Source of the DNA: Pycnopodia helianthoides
Lineage: Eukaryota > Echinodermata > Asteroidea > Forcipulatida > Asteriidae
Assembly (NCBI GenBank): GCA_032158295.1
Contig: CM063246.1
Coordinates: 6,229,491 to 6,293,490 of the forward strand
Length of the DNA stretch: 64,000 nt
Direction: 5' to 3'
The notes below the pieces were generated by a model. It ran no database searches. It saw only the letters and a program-made list of their open reading frames with translations, and was not told the origin of the DNA. Positions 34,978 through 46,800 of the stretch are shown here, piece after piece. Within the stretch, counting starts at the first letter, position 1; each line of letters starts with the position of its first letter. A program made the position numbers and the translations under genes.

Positions 34978-35878
34978 TTAAAGGGACACACCGGCATCGT
35001 TGGGCTATTTGGGCTACAAAATAGACTAAAACATGATTTCTAAGGTCTTCCCTGGAATTGAGAAGAATGGTTCATAAAAGAAACCATCAAATGTTGCCGT
35101 TTTCGACCATTTTTCAGAAAACGAAGTTCACGTGACTTTTCCGAACCCAAAAATGTGGTTCGGATAAGTCAAGTGATCTTCAGAGTTAGTTTTACTTCCA
35201 GCCGTATAAAAATAATTTACTGAACCAAGTGAAAGCTTTTCTAAAAAAATTATTATTCATGAGTATTTTTGACAAAAAGACTATGTATTCAGATTATGGA
35301 TACAAGTTGTAAATAATGATGAAAATTCGAACGTAAGAATTGCATTCAGAGAGTCCGTGCAACGGAAGCGTGATTTACGGCGCATCCGCGTTGGGAGCTA
35401 GGGCGGGTAAACCTTGGGGCATGTCCCGTACAGCCGGTGCCGTTTCTCGTGGGGCCAGAGAGACAAACCACGGGGTCATGAACTCGGAGCTTGTGGAGGG
35501 GTAGGGATCCAGACCAATAATTACGTTTTGTTTTACGAGGGTTTTAGTCTGTAGCCCTAGCTTTTATCTCCTAACTATTGTCACGTTACGTGATGCCTGC
35601 GCTACACACACGGCGGGACGACGACGAACAGCTGCAGTTTTTTAATTATACGTGAATTTGTGTTCGATGAATATGAAGACTGGATCCTCATGCCTCGCCA
35701 TGTTATAATTAATACATAAACAGAGCGCCAGTCTACTTACAACAATGTCACGTAAACTTGACAGTTGCAACGGCTGGAAAAGCGTATACGCTGACCTTTG
35801 ACCGCGTTTTTCACATTTTTTGTTAATAACGTGATACTCTGATGATTTTTTTTTTTTACAAAAACCATCTACAAATTA
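34978..35878 (-). mobile_element. Foldback element F3
   Basis: It begins TTAAAGGGACACACCGGCAT and follows F2 through the hairpin region (here degraded, TTCGGATAAGTCAAGTGATC) to the AAGCGTATACGCTGACCTTT end. It is more diverged than F1 and F2. Confidence 0.7.
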
Positions 35879-35888
35879 TTAGAATTAG

Positions 35889-36088
35889 ATTTTGAGGTCT
35901 CGAAATCAACCATCTGAAAACACACAACTTCGTGTGACAAGGATGTTTTTTCTTCTATTATTATCTCGCAACTTCGACGACCAATTGAGTTCAAATTTTC
36001 ACAGGTTTGTTATTTTGTGCGTATGTTGAGATACACCAAGTGAGAAGACTGGTCTTTGACAATTACCAAAGGTGTCCAGTGTCTTTAA
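35889..36088 (+). mobile_element. MITE 3' fragment (6754 subfamily)
   Basis: It matches the right half of 6754-7155, from TTTTGAGGTCTCGAAATCAA to GGTGTCCAGTGTCTTTAA, and abuts foldback F3. Confidence 0.75.
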
Positions 36089-36517
36089 GTGCACCCAGTG
36101 GTGCACTGGGAGAGGGTAGCCCAGTTAAGCCCACACAGAAAGTCAATTCAATCAAAATTTCATGAGCAAGCAAACATTTATTCATGGATTATGAAATACT
36201 TTGGTTCACTTAATGAGGTTTTCCATAATTAAGAAAATAACTATTGGTACCAAGTCTAACTAAGAAGGCCCCTAACAGCACTAATTACACGTTCAATTGA
36301 AGTTTTGAGTGCACCACTCTGTACACTTTTCACATTTTGAAGTTCCCTCGGTGGGTGCTACATATCCCACACTTCAAACCTTTTGCAGTTTAGAGTTTTT
36401 CTGAGTTTAGGCTTCGAAAGTAAAAATTTAACTCCACATTTTAAAGAACCATAACGTATACAAAAACTGAGCGTATTGGAATGAACAATGTGTAATAATT
36501 TTCCTATTATTTATCAG

Positions 36518-36757
36518 TTTGGTTTGCGTGCTCAGAGGTAGTTGCGAATGAGTGTTATCTTGATCAAGAACAAGACCGTCGGGGTAAACTCCGATGGGTA
36601 CAACCAGCAGAAAGAGTCAACCGTTGCGCTTGTACGAACCTCAGGCCTGGTGGTGTAAACATGATGAGACCACATCGCCATGAGGAACCACAGTACATTG
36701 ACAATCCAATGTTTACAGACAATGTGAACGAGATTAAGAGATATTTTAATTGTTCAG
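36518..36757 (+). CDS. HYR-FTP gene exon 2: Cys-rich segment
   Basis: A 240-nt exon has acceptor CCTATTATTTATCAG and donor TTCAG|GTAAAA. It starts VWFACSEVVANECYLDQEQD and contains VNRCACTNLRPGG, ending NEIKRYFNCSG. Four Cys remain after the predicted signal cleavage. I do not recognise the domain. The phase (1-1) is the same as in every downstream exon. Confidence 0.78.
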
Positions 36758-37043
36758 GTAAAACTGATCCATTAATTGTGAATTCTTGCTATCATTTAAG
36801 CAATAATGACCCTGTGTTCAACACATACTCCTAAGCTTCGGTTAAGATGGAAACAAGCTTGCACCTTTGGCTGATAAGACGTTTTATTGTGTTTCGCCCC
36901 TCTCTCTATCATGGTGAAGAGCAAGCTCCTGTTTCCTGCAACTGTGCCCCACACATTTTTTCTAATAGAAGACTACTATTCAATTCATTGAAATTGTGCA
37001 ACAATTTAATGAATATTAATTTACATTATTACTATAATTTCAG

Positions 37044-37298
37044 TGGACAGTATCACTCCCAAAATAACCTGCCCTGCTACGATCACCAAGACGGTCAACC
37101 ATAATGTTGATGGCCTAAAAATCACATGGACCTCCCCTACTGCTACTGACAACTCAGGGGTGCCGCCTAAAGTCACCCTGGTATCAAATTCACAACATGT
37201 GAACGGATCCAAATTTGCAATCGGCAACTACGTCATCATCTACAAAGCAACGGACGAAGCTGCTAACTCAGCTAGATGCAAATTTAACATAACAGTTG
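37044..37298 (+). CDS. HYR-FTP gene exon 3: HYR domain 1
   Basis: A 255-nt exon between TATAATTTCAG and GTTG|GTGAG encodes a complete HYR module: VDSITPKITCPATI, ITWTSPTATDNSG, then KFAIGNYVIIYKATDEAANS and CKFNITV. The W-x-x-P-x-A-x-DNSG core and the two Cys that close an HYR domain are all present. One exon per HYR module in phase 1 is usual for this family. Confidence 0.93.
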
Positions 37299-37730
37299 GT
37301 GAGATTTTTTCCCCCTTATTTTACCTTATGACTAGTGTCTCAACAGTAGAGGTAGTGATGTTGCAAACAATATACCATCCGTCGATATATCGGATAAACA
37401 GAAAACTTGTGGAACTTAATAAATATTTTGATTAATTTTTTAATTTTAAATTTTTTCCATTCCCTGAGCTGCTTCTGCTCGCATGTTGTAGTATCCAAAA
37501 AACCTAAGTTAAAATAACTAGATATCAGGCATATTGAGGAGAAACATTATATACAGAAACCAAACAAATAATATGTCAATGATTGAATATTGATCAGTTG
37601 ATATATTTTGACAAATACTAAGCAACAGTTCTCGTGGGTGATTTACTGTGTAGTTCCAGTCACTTAGTGTCAGTCTATAAAACCTTATGGGAAATCACAT
37701 GAAACATTTATCATTGTTGGTTTGGACATT

Positions 37731-38068
37731 TTAAAGGGACACATTGCCTTGGATTGGGCGATTTGGGCTATTAAAAGCGTTTGTTGTGAAATGAATATCA
37801 TTGGAAAGATGTTTTAAAAGAAGAATGTAATGAACCACATACATATGCCTCGACATTGTGTGGTTTTTCTTTTACTTCGTGAACTAACACGGTCTGCCAT
37901 TTTGTAGAACCAAGTTTTGGACTCCACATAATGAGTTAGTTCACAAAATAAATTTCGAGGGATATTTGTGCAAATTATTTTATTTCAATAATTTAATAAT
38001 TTCCAACCATTTCATAACAAAAACTTTTGTAGCCCAAAGCGCCCAATCCAACGCAAGATGTCCTTTTC
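37731..38068 (+). mobile_element. MITE between HYR exons (ACATTGCCTTGG subfamily)
   Basis: The ends are TTAAAGGGACACATTGCCTT, then GGATTGGGCG, against the inverse CGCCCAATCCAACGCAAGAT. It ends 73 bp before the HYR2 acceptor. Confidence 0.75.
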
Positions 38069-38141
38069 ATTTGTTTGTGCAGTTCCAGTCACTTTGGGTC
38101 AGTTGTATATTCTAACTCATGGTGCTCTTTGTTGTCTACAG

Positions 38142-38398
38142 TGGACGCAGGCATTCCCTCATTTACCTATTGTCCTCAAGACATAACTAAGGTGATATCC
38201 AATGGGACCAGCTCTGTGGTAGTTAAATGGGAAGAGCCAACAGCAACAGACAACTCTGGGTTCAACCTACTGTAGTAAATGAGACACCAGGCAAAGGTCC
38301 TAACTTCACCAAGGGAACTCACATCGTCACTTACAGAGCCAGAGATAAAGCTGGGAATTCACAAACGTGTACTTTCAACATCTATGTAGTAGATCGAG
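38142..38398 (+). CDS. HYR-FTP gene exon 4: HYR domain 2, with a -1 frameshift
   Basis: An exon with acceptor GTTGTCTACAG and donor CGAG|GTGAG. The first half reads VDAGIPSFTYCPQDITKVIS and VVVKWEEPTATDNSG, the second half (other frame) QPTVVNETPGKGPNF then HIVTYRARDKAGNSQTCTF. The frame breaks in a GGG run at 38258-38260, where HYR1 has GGGG. Read as is, a stop occurs at 38273-38275. The exon is 257 nt, one short of the length needed to keep phase 1. The rest of the module is intact, so this is either a very recent lesion or a base-calling or assembly error. Confidence 0.85.
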
Positions 38399-41300
38399 GT
38401 GAGTGTTAGCGATATGAAAATCTAAGATATGAGGTGCAGGTACGATATAGTTTGCACCATCTCCAACGTGCATCTGTTTAACCCTTAATCACACAGAATA
38501 GTTACACAAACAAACAAAAAGAAAAAAAGTGAAATGCAATAATAATAAAAAATTTGAAGACGAAGAAGAAAAAATGAAATGCTTATAAAAATACAAATAA
38601 AAACTGTCTAGGCCTACATAAAATAGAATAAATACATGCCGAAAAAAAGGATTGAAATAATTCAAAATTCACAATGTAATAATTAAACTAATTTACATGA
38701 AAAATAAACACATATTTCACAATTAAAAAAAATTACTACTGCGTACAGAAACTACTTTAAAAATATTAATAAAAAAGCTCAAGGCACCTGGCAGTGGTAT
38801 TTTGAAAGAAAAAAGTTTTGTCATTAATATATGTATTTTGATGAGTGGAATGTGAATACATGTAAACAGTTAACTGCGGTTGTTTAAAATTAGTTTTTAT
38901 TTTAATTACAAATTTAAGAGTAGGCCCCCCTTTACCTTGACACATGGTGGCGCTGTTCGTGACGTCAATCAAGGCACGATAATTGAAGGAAAAAATGTTG
39001 TGCGTATGCGGACGTCACCCACATCACAGTATACATGTACTAGCTAGCGTATACTAGCTGGCACATCGCGCCGAAAACGACGTCGTTAGTCTGACTTTCG
39101 CGGCCCACAACCGCTTATACTTAAGATCTGCAGGAAACAAATGCAGACTGACCCCATCATTAGTTGTTCAGCTGCATACAGCAGCAATACACATGGTCGG
39201 CATGGCCGGAAAATGCAAGAAAAAAAACATTTTTCGAAACGTACAAGATCACTACTGGGACCTACTTGCACGTGTGTTTACAACGTAAACGCAAGCAAAT
39301 TCGAGGGGGGTCGATGTTCGATCGAGGCGAAGTCTGCCTTCATTGACGTCACAAAAGGGGATGGGCGGAGTCACCCCCCGAACGACTTTATCTATTTTTT
39401 TAACATATAAATCCTCACAAACAATTACTCAAAAAATTGTTTTATTGTTAATATACATAAACTCTTATGTTTAAAAAACAAAATTCTATTTCCAGGTGAC
39501 TTTAATACATGGAATGGCTTTTACACTGCAGATTAAAAAAATGCGAAACTTGGCCAGAAGTGCCTGCCTAGAAAAAAATGGTGCACCCCTTGTGCCTCCT
39601 AAAATGTTACGCAGCCACAGCTTGTATTGTGGCAATTGTTTAAAAAATATTGCAAGTCTTAGAATATGTTTTATTTTTTAAAGCTGACATTATTTTTTGC
39701 TTCAAGTTTGACCATAAAGAACATACAATAAAGGGCACTTATAAAAAGCACTTATGTCCCGAAATTCAATATTACCTAACTTAGGTTTGCGTTACACTGT
39801 CGGCGTAAATTCGCAATTTGACACTAAATATTTCGAGCCGGATGTTGGAGGTCGAGCAATATTTCTTCATTTTTATACGTTTCCAGAATTTATTTAAATT
39901 GTATTTTTTTTTTTTTTTTTTTTTTACTTTTTAATGTTTATGTAATCATATTACCAATATGTTTTGGGGGGTAAAAAAAGTAAAATCAAAAAGAAAATCA
40001 CACTAAATTGCACCCACGTTAATCTCCCATAGCTGACGGCTCAGAGGTGCCAGGAAGCTCAATGGTGACCTTATCGTCGCGAGACTTACACGGTCTATTG
40101 AACGTGACCACAGGGTACTTAGTCTACCTATTGCTTACTCCATCATGGTCCGAAGACCTTCATGGTCCGGGTATTTCCGACCCCATCCCTATCGCTCGAG
40201 TTTGCTGAAAAGATGTTTCAGCCTAGTTTTCAAGACTCTTGCAGTAATTTACTAGAATCGTGGTTCAAATTTCACAAGATACCCAAGGCTTGTTACGTAC
40301 AATATTGTACTCCTCGTTAATATTGTCATTGAAAACATATTATTTCAGGTTCAGAAGTGATAAGTCCCTGTAGGGAACGATAAGTGCCTCTCGTTAACGG
40401 CTACCGGTAAATTTTTATGGCGATTATTTGTTGTACAATGAGTGATAAGTCATTAGTTTTTTTGACATTATCATGATGATGAAAATAAATTACATTAAAG
40501 CTAAATAATTTAATCGTCATTAACACTTTAAGTCAACTGTGGAGGGGAAAATTAATAATAATCTATCAAAGCCTTTAAAAATATTGTGCTCATCCTTATA
40601 CAAAAAAAATCACATACAAAATTAGCGGTAGCAATTAAACGAGAGGCAGTTATTGTTCCCTTTGGAAATATCACTTCTGAACCTGAAATTTTTGTTATTC
40701 CATGCAATATTAACGAAAAATGACGATATTGGACCTTTTTGCTTTGCATTGTAAAACAAAATTCATGTATCATTTTTTGTATTAATATTTGTTAATAGTT
40801 TTTATACGCAGCATTATTATTATTACTTTTTATTGTAAAATACGTGCTTATCTTTGAGTTACTTTCATATATATGCATCGTCTGAATTTATTTTTGTTAG
40901 GAAATATGTTAATGTTATATTTTTGCCTTGTTTTTGACTTTGAAAACATTTTTTATGTATCTATGTATTTATATTTATTGTTATCCTTGTTATTATTATT
41001 ATTTTAGTTTTATTACTATAGCATCTATAGGAACCAAAGCTTACGGGGTCCTTAAGCGGGCCCGGACCCCACGCCGTAATGGCTTTAATTGTCTTTGAAA
41101 GCACCCCTTTGACAAAAATAATGTGTTCTCGCAGGCCTCACTTTGTAGGCCTATCTACCGTAGGGTCATTTATGATGAAAACGGATCACACTGATACCAA
41201 TAACTCTATCTTATTACTGCTATTTATTTTTTACAAAGCCCAGGAAGTGCAACTGCAAAGTTTTGGTAACTTTCCTAGATATTACAACACGCTTTATTAC

Positions 41301-41522
41301 TTTTAGTACGTTTATAGACTGGCGATGCGAGAGTACTTGTGCCAATAAAGAAAAAACAAATTAAATCCAGTCATGTCAATGATAGTTTATAGCAAGGTTA
41401 AACTCGGCGCCTGTAACTCAAGACAGTGGAGAAATGAATAGACAAATAACAATGATGCTAACGACGTTTTGTTTTCAAACCCACTGTAAATTAACGCATT
41501 TTACTTATTTTTTATTTTGAAG

Positions 41523-41621
41523 GTGTGTCTTTAATCGGAGTATCTGCATCGCAAAGTACACACTGGATGTTCACTGCAAGAGCAGCCGTTGATGGCAGCA
41601 TTGATACATTCTCACACACAG
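41523..41621 (+). CDS. HYR-FTP gene exon 5: FTP1, first third
   Basis: A 99-nt exon between TTATTTTGAAG and ACAG|GTGAAA reads GVSLIGVSASQSTHWMFTAR then AAVDGSIDTFSHTG. This is the N-terminal strand of an FTP domain (A-x-QS...A..AVDG......HT). The intron begins with DNA that is duplicated at 44231. Confidence 0.85.
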
Positions 41622-41807
41622 GTGAAACATGTCTTTCAAATACATGTTTACCTCAGGCAAGGAGGTTACGTTTTCTTCTCTTTTTGTTTCTTCGTTGGGG
41701 TGTTGGGGCGTATGGTTGTATGTTTGTAGGGGGTGTTGGGTTGTTTTTTGTTAGGTGGGGTTGTTTTGGTTATTTGTTTGTATGCTATACTGGATGGGTG
41801 TTGGGGT

Positions 41808-42125
41808 GTTTTTATTTGTTTGTTTGTTTGTTTGTTTGTTTGTTTGTTTGTTTGTTTGTTTGTTTGTTTGTTTGTTTGTTTGTTTGTTTGTTTGTTTGTT
41901 TGTTTGTTTGTTTGTTTGTTTGTTTGTTTGTTTGTTTGTTTGTTTGTTTGTTTGTTTGTTTGTTTGTTTGTTTGTTTGTTTGTTTGTTTGTTTGTTTGTT
42001 TGTTTGTTTTGTTTGTTTGTTTGTTTGTTTGTTTGTTTGTTTGTTTGTTTGTTTGTTTGTTTGTTTGTTTGTTTGTTTGTTTGTTTGTTTGTTTGTTTGT
42101 TTGTTTGTTTGTTTGTTTGTTTGTT
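41808..42125. repeat. (GTTT)n microsatellite, about 315 bp
   Basis: A nearly uninterrupted GTTT tract with one slip at about 42009. All three frames read CLFV-type repeats. A shorter (CAAA)n relative is at 52632-52675. Confidence 0.98.
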
Positions 42126-42794
42126 AGGTGTAGTTTTTTGTTTAGGGAGGTGTTTGTTTGTTTGTTTGTATGTTTATTTTGGGGGTGTTTGTTTCTTTAG
42201 ATGGGGTGTCTGTAAGCTTGATATCTGGGGAAAAGTTAAGAATCGAATCGATACAAGTATTTTCATCGAGTTCATTTGTTGACTTCTAAAGTATAACACG
42301 TAACAGTAAAGACGAACACTCCCAACACTGCACAAGGAATAAAAGACGCAAACGAGAACGAAATCAAGAGAAATCTACTAATCACCAATTAACAAACGAA
42401 ACGTCAACTGAAACAAAATACAAACAAAATAATACAGCATCAACAAATAATAAGTATGTATAAAATGTAAGGAACACAAAAGTTTTTAAGTATCCTTTGT
42501 TTGCTTTTTATCGTAAGAAACTTCAAAATTTAATTTACCTTTTAAGTTATTGAATTGAATTCTAGTAACCTTAAACGTATCAAGAGATAAATTTCTGAGG
42601 ATAACAGTGATTTAGTTCACATTTACACTTCTCAGAAAATTTATTTTATGTGTTGTTTGTTCCTTTAAATTTGATTTTATTAATGGTTACAAATAAATAG
42701 AGCCGTCCTCACTAAGATACGCTGATTAAGTTATTGTTATTATTATTTTATTTTTGTTCCTCTCTCAATTTTCTCACACTTTATCTCTGGCAAG

Positions 42795-42884
42795 CTCCCA
42801 ATGATCTACACCCATGGTGGCGAGTGGCTCTGGGTGCGGAACACTGTTAGATTAGAATCACCGTAACACGCAGAAGCGACTTTG
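42795..42884 (+). pseudogene. Decayed duplicate of FTP1 middle exon
   Basis: A 90-nt copy of exon 6 with the same length and the same GTAATGACTA donor sequence. It reads APNDLHPWWRVALGAEHC and then hits an in-frame TAG at 42848-42850 (TTTG of the intact copy is TAGA here). It lies in a duplicated intron block that begins at 41622 (GTGAAACATGTCTTTCAAAT) and again at 44231 (GTAACACTTGTCTTTCAAAT). Confidence 0.85.
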
Positions 42885-43289
42885 GTAATGACTAATCGGA
42901 TCTTGATCAGACAAAAACGTAAACAAAAATCAATACGAAGTACAGTAAGTTGTAAACTTTTGTGGAGATGTTTTGATCACGCACTGTTGACTTCATGTTG
43001 GCAAACATTCTCTTGTGTTAACAGATGTTGTTACAAAGTTCCAAATTTCTGCAAACTTTAAAAAAAAACATAATTGGTTGCTTTGTTTCCAACGAATACA
43101 ACACTTTTTTTATTAGTGGGTTACGTTGTTACAAACAGTACGTGGCTTTCTGTTTTTTGCTTTGCATCGATGCCTTTCCTTAGTTTTCCAACCTTGGTTG
43201 GCGAAAACTCGGGTTGTACCATTAAAATCAATAATAAAAGTATATAATACAAAAAATTTACTAAGCACAGAAGCATCTAAGCGCAAAAC

Positions 43290-43640
43290 AAACATAAAAC
43301 AACAACATTAAATATATAAAGCAATTGTCACAAAAATATAAAACAATCTGAAGAGAGTCAGTATGGCGAATATGAAGAGGTAAGTCGTTCCATAACGAAC
43401 ATGCAATGAAGTGGAAGACTCTTTGACCATGGAATTTAGTGGGAACAGTAGTTTGAGTCAGTAGGGATTGGCCAGCAGAACGAAGAGGATGAACATGAAT
43501 ATATTTATGCAGATATAGACAGGAGATAGGCCACGAAGAGCTTTGAAACTTATACGCGCTACGAAATTTGATCGAGTAAGATGTTGAGAACGAGGTGTGC
43601 CTTGCAAAGAAAGGCAGACAAAATGGTGGAACTTTTTACG
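43290..43640 (-). mobile_element. Non-LTR retrotransposon 3' remnant
   Basis: On the minus strand it reads LLTQTTVPTKFHGQRVFHF followed by ACSLWNDLPLHIRHTD. G-x-R-x-F-x-x-x-A-x-x-LWN-x-LP-x-x-IR is the C-terminal signature of CR1/L2-like reverse transcriptases. It is broken by frame changes. Confidence 0.6.
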
Positions 43641-43670
43641 TTTCAAAGACTCTGGATATTAATAATAAAT

Positions 43671-44225
43671 AATAATAATAAAGACATTTATAACGCGCAA
43701 AACATATCCACCTAAAGGGTGCTCAAGGCGCTTACAAGAAGAATAGTAATTAAATATGACATGTCATCAGGTGGGATTTCAGTTTGCTTTTGAAATTATC
43801 AATAGTTGCACATGTCTTGAGTTAGGGAGTTTGTTCCACAAGCGAGGAGCGGCGGAAGCAAATGCTCGATCACCCCATGACCGTTTTGACTTGGGGACGA
43901 CTAGAGAAAAATCACTTGGAGACCGGAGACCAGAGCGATTTGACTTATGGATGTGGATGAGAGAAGCGATGTATTCAGGTGATAAGAACTTTAATGCACG
44001 GAAGGTGATGAGAAGGACTTTGTATGCAAGGCGCTGTTCAACTGGCAACCAGTGGAGGCTTCTTAGGACTGGAGTAATGTGCGAGTATTTCCGTGTGTTT
44101 GTGACTAGACGGGCAGCGGCATTCTGTAACCGTTGGAGCTTCTGAATTAGGTAGTTTGGAAGACCTAGCAGTAGACAATTGCAGCAGTCAACTCGAGATG
44201 TAATATATTGACCTAGATTTCTCAA
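43671..44225 (-). mobile_element. CR1/L2-like non-LTR retrotransposon, RT C-terminus and tail
   Basis: An open frame of 148 codons contains NYLIQKLQRLQNAAARLVTN then LHWLPVEQRLAYKVLLITF and FASAAPRLWNKLP, the standard C-terminal end of a CR1/L2-clade reverse transcriptase ORF2. It is followed by GCGCCTTGAGCACCCTTTAG and a (TTATTATT)n tail near 43671. The element is 5' truncated, as is usual. It sits between the two copies of the duplicated FTP1 intron block. Confidence 0.88.
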
Positions 44226-44934
44226 TTACAGGTAACACTTGTCTTTCAAATACATTTTTACATCTGGCAAAGACGCTATATTTTATCCTCTTTTTGTGTG
44301 TTTGTTGACTTGTTGGGGTGTATGTGTGTTTGTTTGTATGTTTGTTGGGTGTCTGTTTGTGTGTGTGTTGGGGTGTGTGTTTGTTTGTTTGTTTTTTAAT
44401 TGTTTGTTTTGGGGTTGTTTGTTGGGGGTGTTAGGGGTGTTTGTTTGCGTGGTTTTTTTTTTGGGGGGGGGGGTTGGGGGTGATGGGATTGTTTGTTTGT
44501 TTGTATGTTTTGGTGTGTGTGCCTTTTTTTGAAGGGGGAGGGGGGAAAAACAGTGAGTCAAATTCGGGCACAGCAAAAAATGGTCAGGGAAAGCCCCCAA
44601 AATTGTTACTTTTTTTCCTGGTGTTACAAAATGGTACTTATTTTGTTATGTTTAAAATTTGGGGCATATCAAATTCCTGCCCCTGGACCAGAGACCCCCA
44701 TACGCGCATGAACCGAAATAAGTAACAAAGGGGATTTGAGTTTTGCAAATGCGTTCTTATAGCCTTTGACAGGAATTCGGTACGACTTGTTTATTCTGAA
44801 GATAGGGATGGTATAATAAACTTTACATTGAGTGAGCTTTCAGATTGAAACTAATTTAAAATACAGTGACTTTGATTTCGATAGTTGTCATTCTTGATCT
44901 TTGTTTGGAAATTGTAACCATCTATTCGACTGTA

Positions 44935-45065
44935 CCATTGATGAGATCGCCGAGGCCATTTATTTGACTGTATCTTTGACAGCCCTGAGGCCATCTATTT
45001 GACTGTATCATTGAGAGCCCTGAGGCCATTTATTTGACTGTATCTTTGACAGCCCTGAGGCCCGG
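44935..45065. repeat. 47-bp tandem repeat, 3 copies
   Basis: The unit is GAGGCCATTTATTTGACTGT then ATCTTTGACAGCCCT, repeated three times about 90 bp before the exon 6 acceptor. Confidence 0.85.
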
Positions 45066-45153
45066 CATAGAGTACTTAATAATATTATTCTTATTCCTAT
45101 AGTTTAAATATTAAGTCATTAAAATATTGTATGTGGTAACTTTGACCCTCCAG

Positions 45154-45243
45154 CTACAAATGATCAGCATCCATGGTGGCGAGTGGCTCTGGGTGCTGGA
45201 CACTGTTTGTTTAGAATCACCGTAACACGCAGAAGAAACTTTG
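45154..45243 (+). CDS. HYR-FTP gene exon 6: FTP1, middle third
   Basis: A 90-nt exon between TTGACCCTCCAG and TTTG|GTAATG reads ATNDQHPWWRVALGAGHCLF then RITVTRRRNFG. H-P-W-W-x-V-x-L-G is the signature of the FTP middle region. It comes after a decayed copy of itself at 42795-42884. This downstream copy is intact, so it is taken as the functional exon. Confidence 0.88.
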
Positions 45244-45364
45244 GTAATGACTATTCGAATTATTTATTGGACAAAAATGTAAACGTGAATCAATGCCAAG
45301 TAACATTCCTTTTTTTCGGCAAGATGCATTGAACTGTATGATCCATTCACCGTGTAATCTTTGT

Positions 45365-45612
45365 CAAATATCTGTGTACACTCTACAATTTTCGGGTTAC
45401 AATTGACCCGGATTTCGGGTCACAGGGGGACTGACCCATTTCTAGGTCAGGCTGATCTGGAAACTGTTTTTAAAAAAATTTGAATTTCACTCATGTTGTG
45501 CGCCATTTCTACCTATTTCTGGGTCTTTTTGACCCATATTTCGGGTCATACTGACCCAGAAATGGGTCAGGTCGCACAAGGTACCATAATCCGGAAAAAT
45601 ATGACCCGGAAG
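45365..45612. repeat. Foldback-like repeat rich in GACCC/GGGTC
   Basis: Many inverted GACCCGGATTTCGGGTC / GACCCATTTCTAGGTCAG units suggest a palindromic mobile element. It lies in the intron after exon 6. Confidence 0.55.
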
Positions 45613-46108
45613 TTGTTAAAGTTTATGAACGATAAGACTATAATATCAATTTCGAATGTGCACTTCTTTGTAGTTAAGGCGGACGACAAGGTGAACTTTC
45701 GATCGTCATCATGCGGCGTGTGCATAATGTTTGTACTTCATGTAATGTTGTTTTGAATTGACTGCGAATCTCCGCGGTCAAAGGTACATCTGGCAATATT
45801 CGGTCAGGCAGGTATCTGGCGTTATTCACAAGCCTCAAAGTTTGACGTTAGATGTTCAGGCTAGGGGTCACGCGCACTGGGCCAAAATCACCTATGACAA
45901 AATCCCCTGTGACAGTGGCACTATAATGAAGAAGTATTATAATAATGGGCCTACAATTGAACTGGTTGTAAATTTGTCGGGTTATATTTTAAGCACTTTG
46001 GAATATTGACCTAGAACTCATTCGGTACAGTAATTTTGTTGTTGCAGTTGTGTGTGGTTTTTTTTGTGTGTTTTTTCTCAATTCTCAAACTATTTATATC
46101 TAAAACAG

Positions 46109-46366
46109 CTCGTCGATTTGTTGGTGTGGTGGCAAGTGCTGGTCCAAGTACAATCTACGCTGGCAACCAGCAGTGCGGATTACCAGCTTCAGATCAGTCA
46201 GTCACCAATGGAGAGATTCAATTCCTGTGTGATCCACCATCGTGGTCGACGTTTGTTCATCTGTCAAAAAATTCTACTAACCCTGCTACTACCGATGTAC
46301 ACCTAGAGATTGCTGAAATCAGAGTCGAAGAGTACAGAGTAACCAGATCTGAGTGTGGCATACAAG
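46109..46366 (+). CDS. HYR-FTP gene exon 7: FTP1, last third
   Basis: A 258-nt exon between TATCTAAAACAG and CAAG|GTGAAA reads FVGVVASAGPSTIYAGNQQC then FLCDPPSWSTFVHLS and EIAEIRVEEY. The CG pair and the F-x-C-DPP segment, followed by the L-x-IAEI strand, end an FTP domain. The FTP2 and FTP3 counterparts at 50482 and 52097 are very similar. Confidence 0.9.
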
Positions 46367-46764
46367 GTGAAATAATTAAACTCGGATGGTCTTTGAGCCA
46401 AAGGGAAAGACACAGTATAGTGGCTTTAAAGTGACGTCTCACGTATTTACGTAAATATTCACGATTTGTGCCCCAAACCGCAAACTTTTACGTAAATATT
46501 CACGCAAATATTTGCAATTTTGGGCACAAATCGAAAATGTTTAAGTAATTGTTTACGTTATATAATTGTCAATGTCGCTTAAGCCGTCACAGAGATAAGC
46601 TGGAAGAACATTATGCGCTTGCTAAGAATATAGGAAAGTTTTGCCATTGAAAATGGAAAAAAGATATATTAAGGTTTGTCGAGATAAGCGCTATTGAAGA
46701 CATCATTCCTAATTGATTATTAACGTTTCAATTGATATAATGTTTTTTGTGTTTTATTTATCAG

Positions 46765-46800
46765 TAACCACAATGGAAGATGCAGAAACGTCATCATATG
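46765..46800 (+). CDS. HYR-FTP gene exon 8: 36-nt linker exon
   Basis: A tiny exon between TTTTATTTATCAG and ATATG|GTAGGA reads VTTMEDAETSSYG, phase 1-1, joining FTP1 to FTP2. There is no domain, only an acidic/Ser linker. Skipping it would keep the frame, so it could be alternatively spliced. Confidence 0.6.

Larger units (their letters stand above)
44231..45320 (+). repeat. Duplicated FTP1 intron block, copy 2
   Basis: This corresponds to 41622-42960: the same start (CTTGTCTTTCAAATACAT), a GTTT/GTGTTT-rich middle, and exon 6 at the end. Copy 1 has the decayed exon and copy 2 the intact one. Confidence 0.75.

Noticed and set aside
41525..42282. Three overlapping CLFV-repeat frames
   Set aside because: They are read-through of the (GTTT)n microsatellite. 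Only the first 99 nt are exon 5.
43756..44145. 129-codon plus-strand frame
   Set aside because: It is antisense to the clear CR1/L2 reverse-transcriptase C-terminus.
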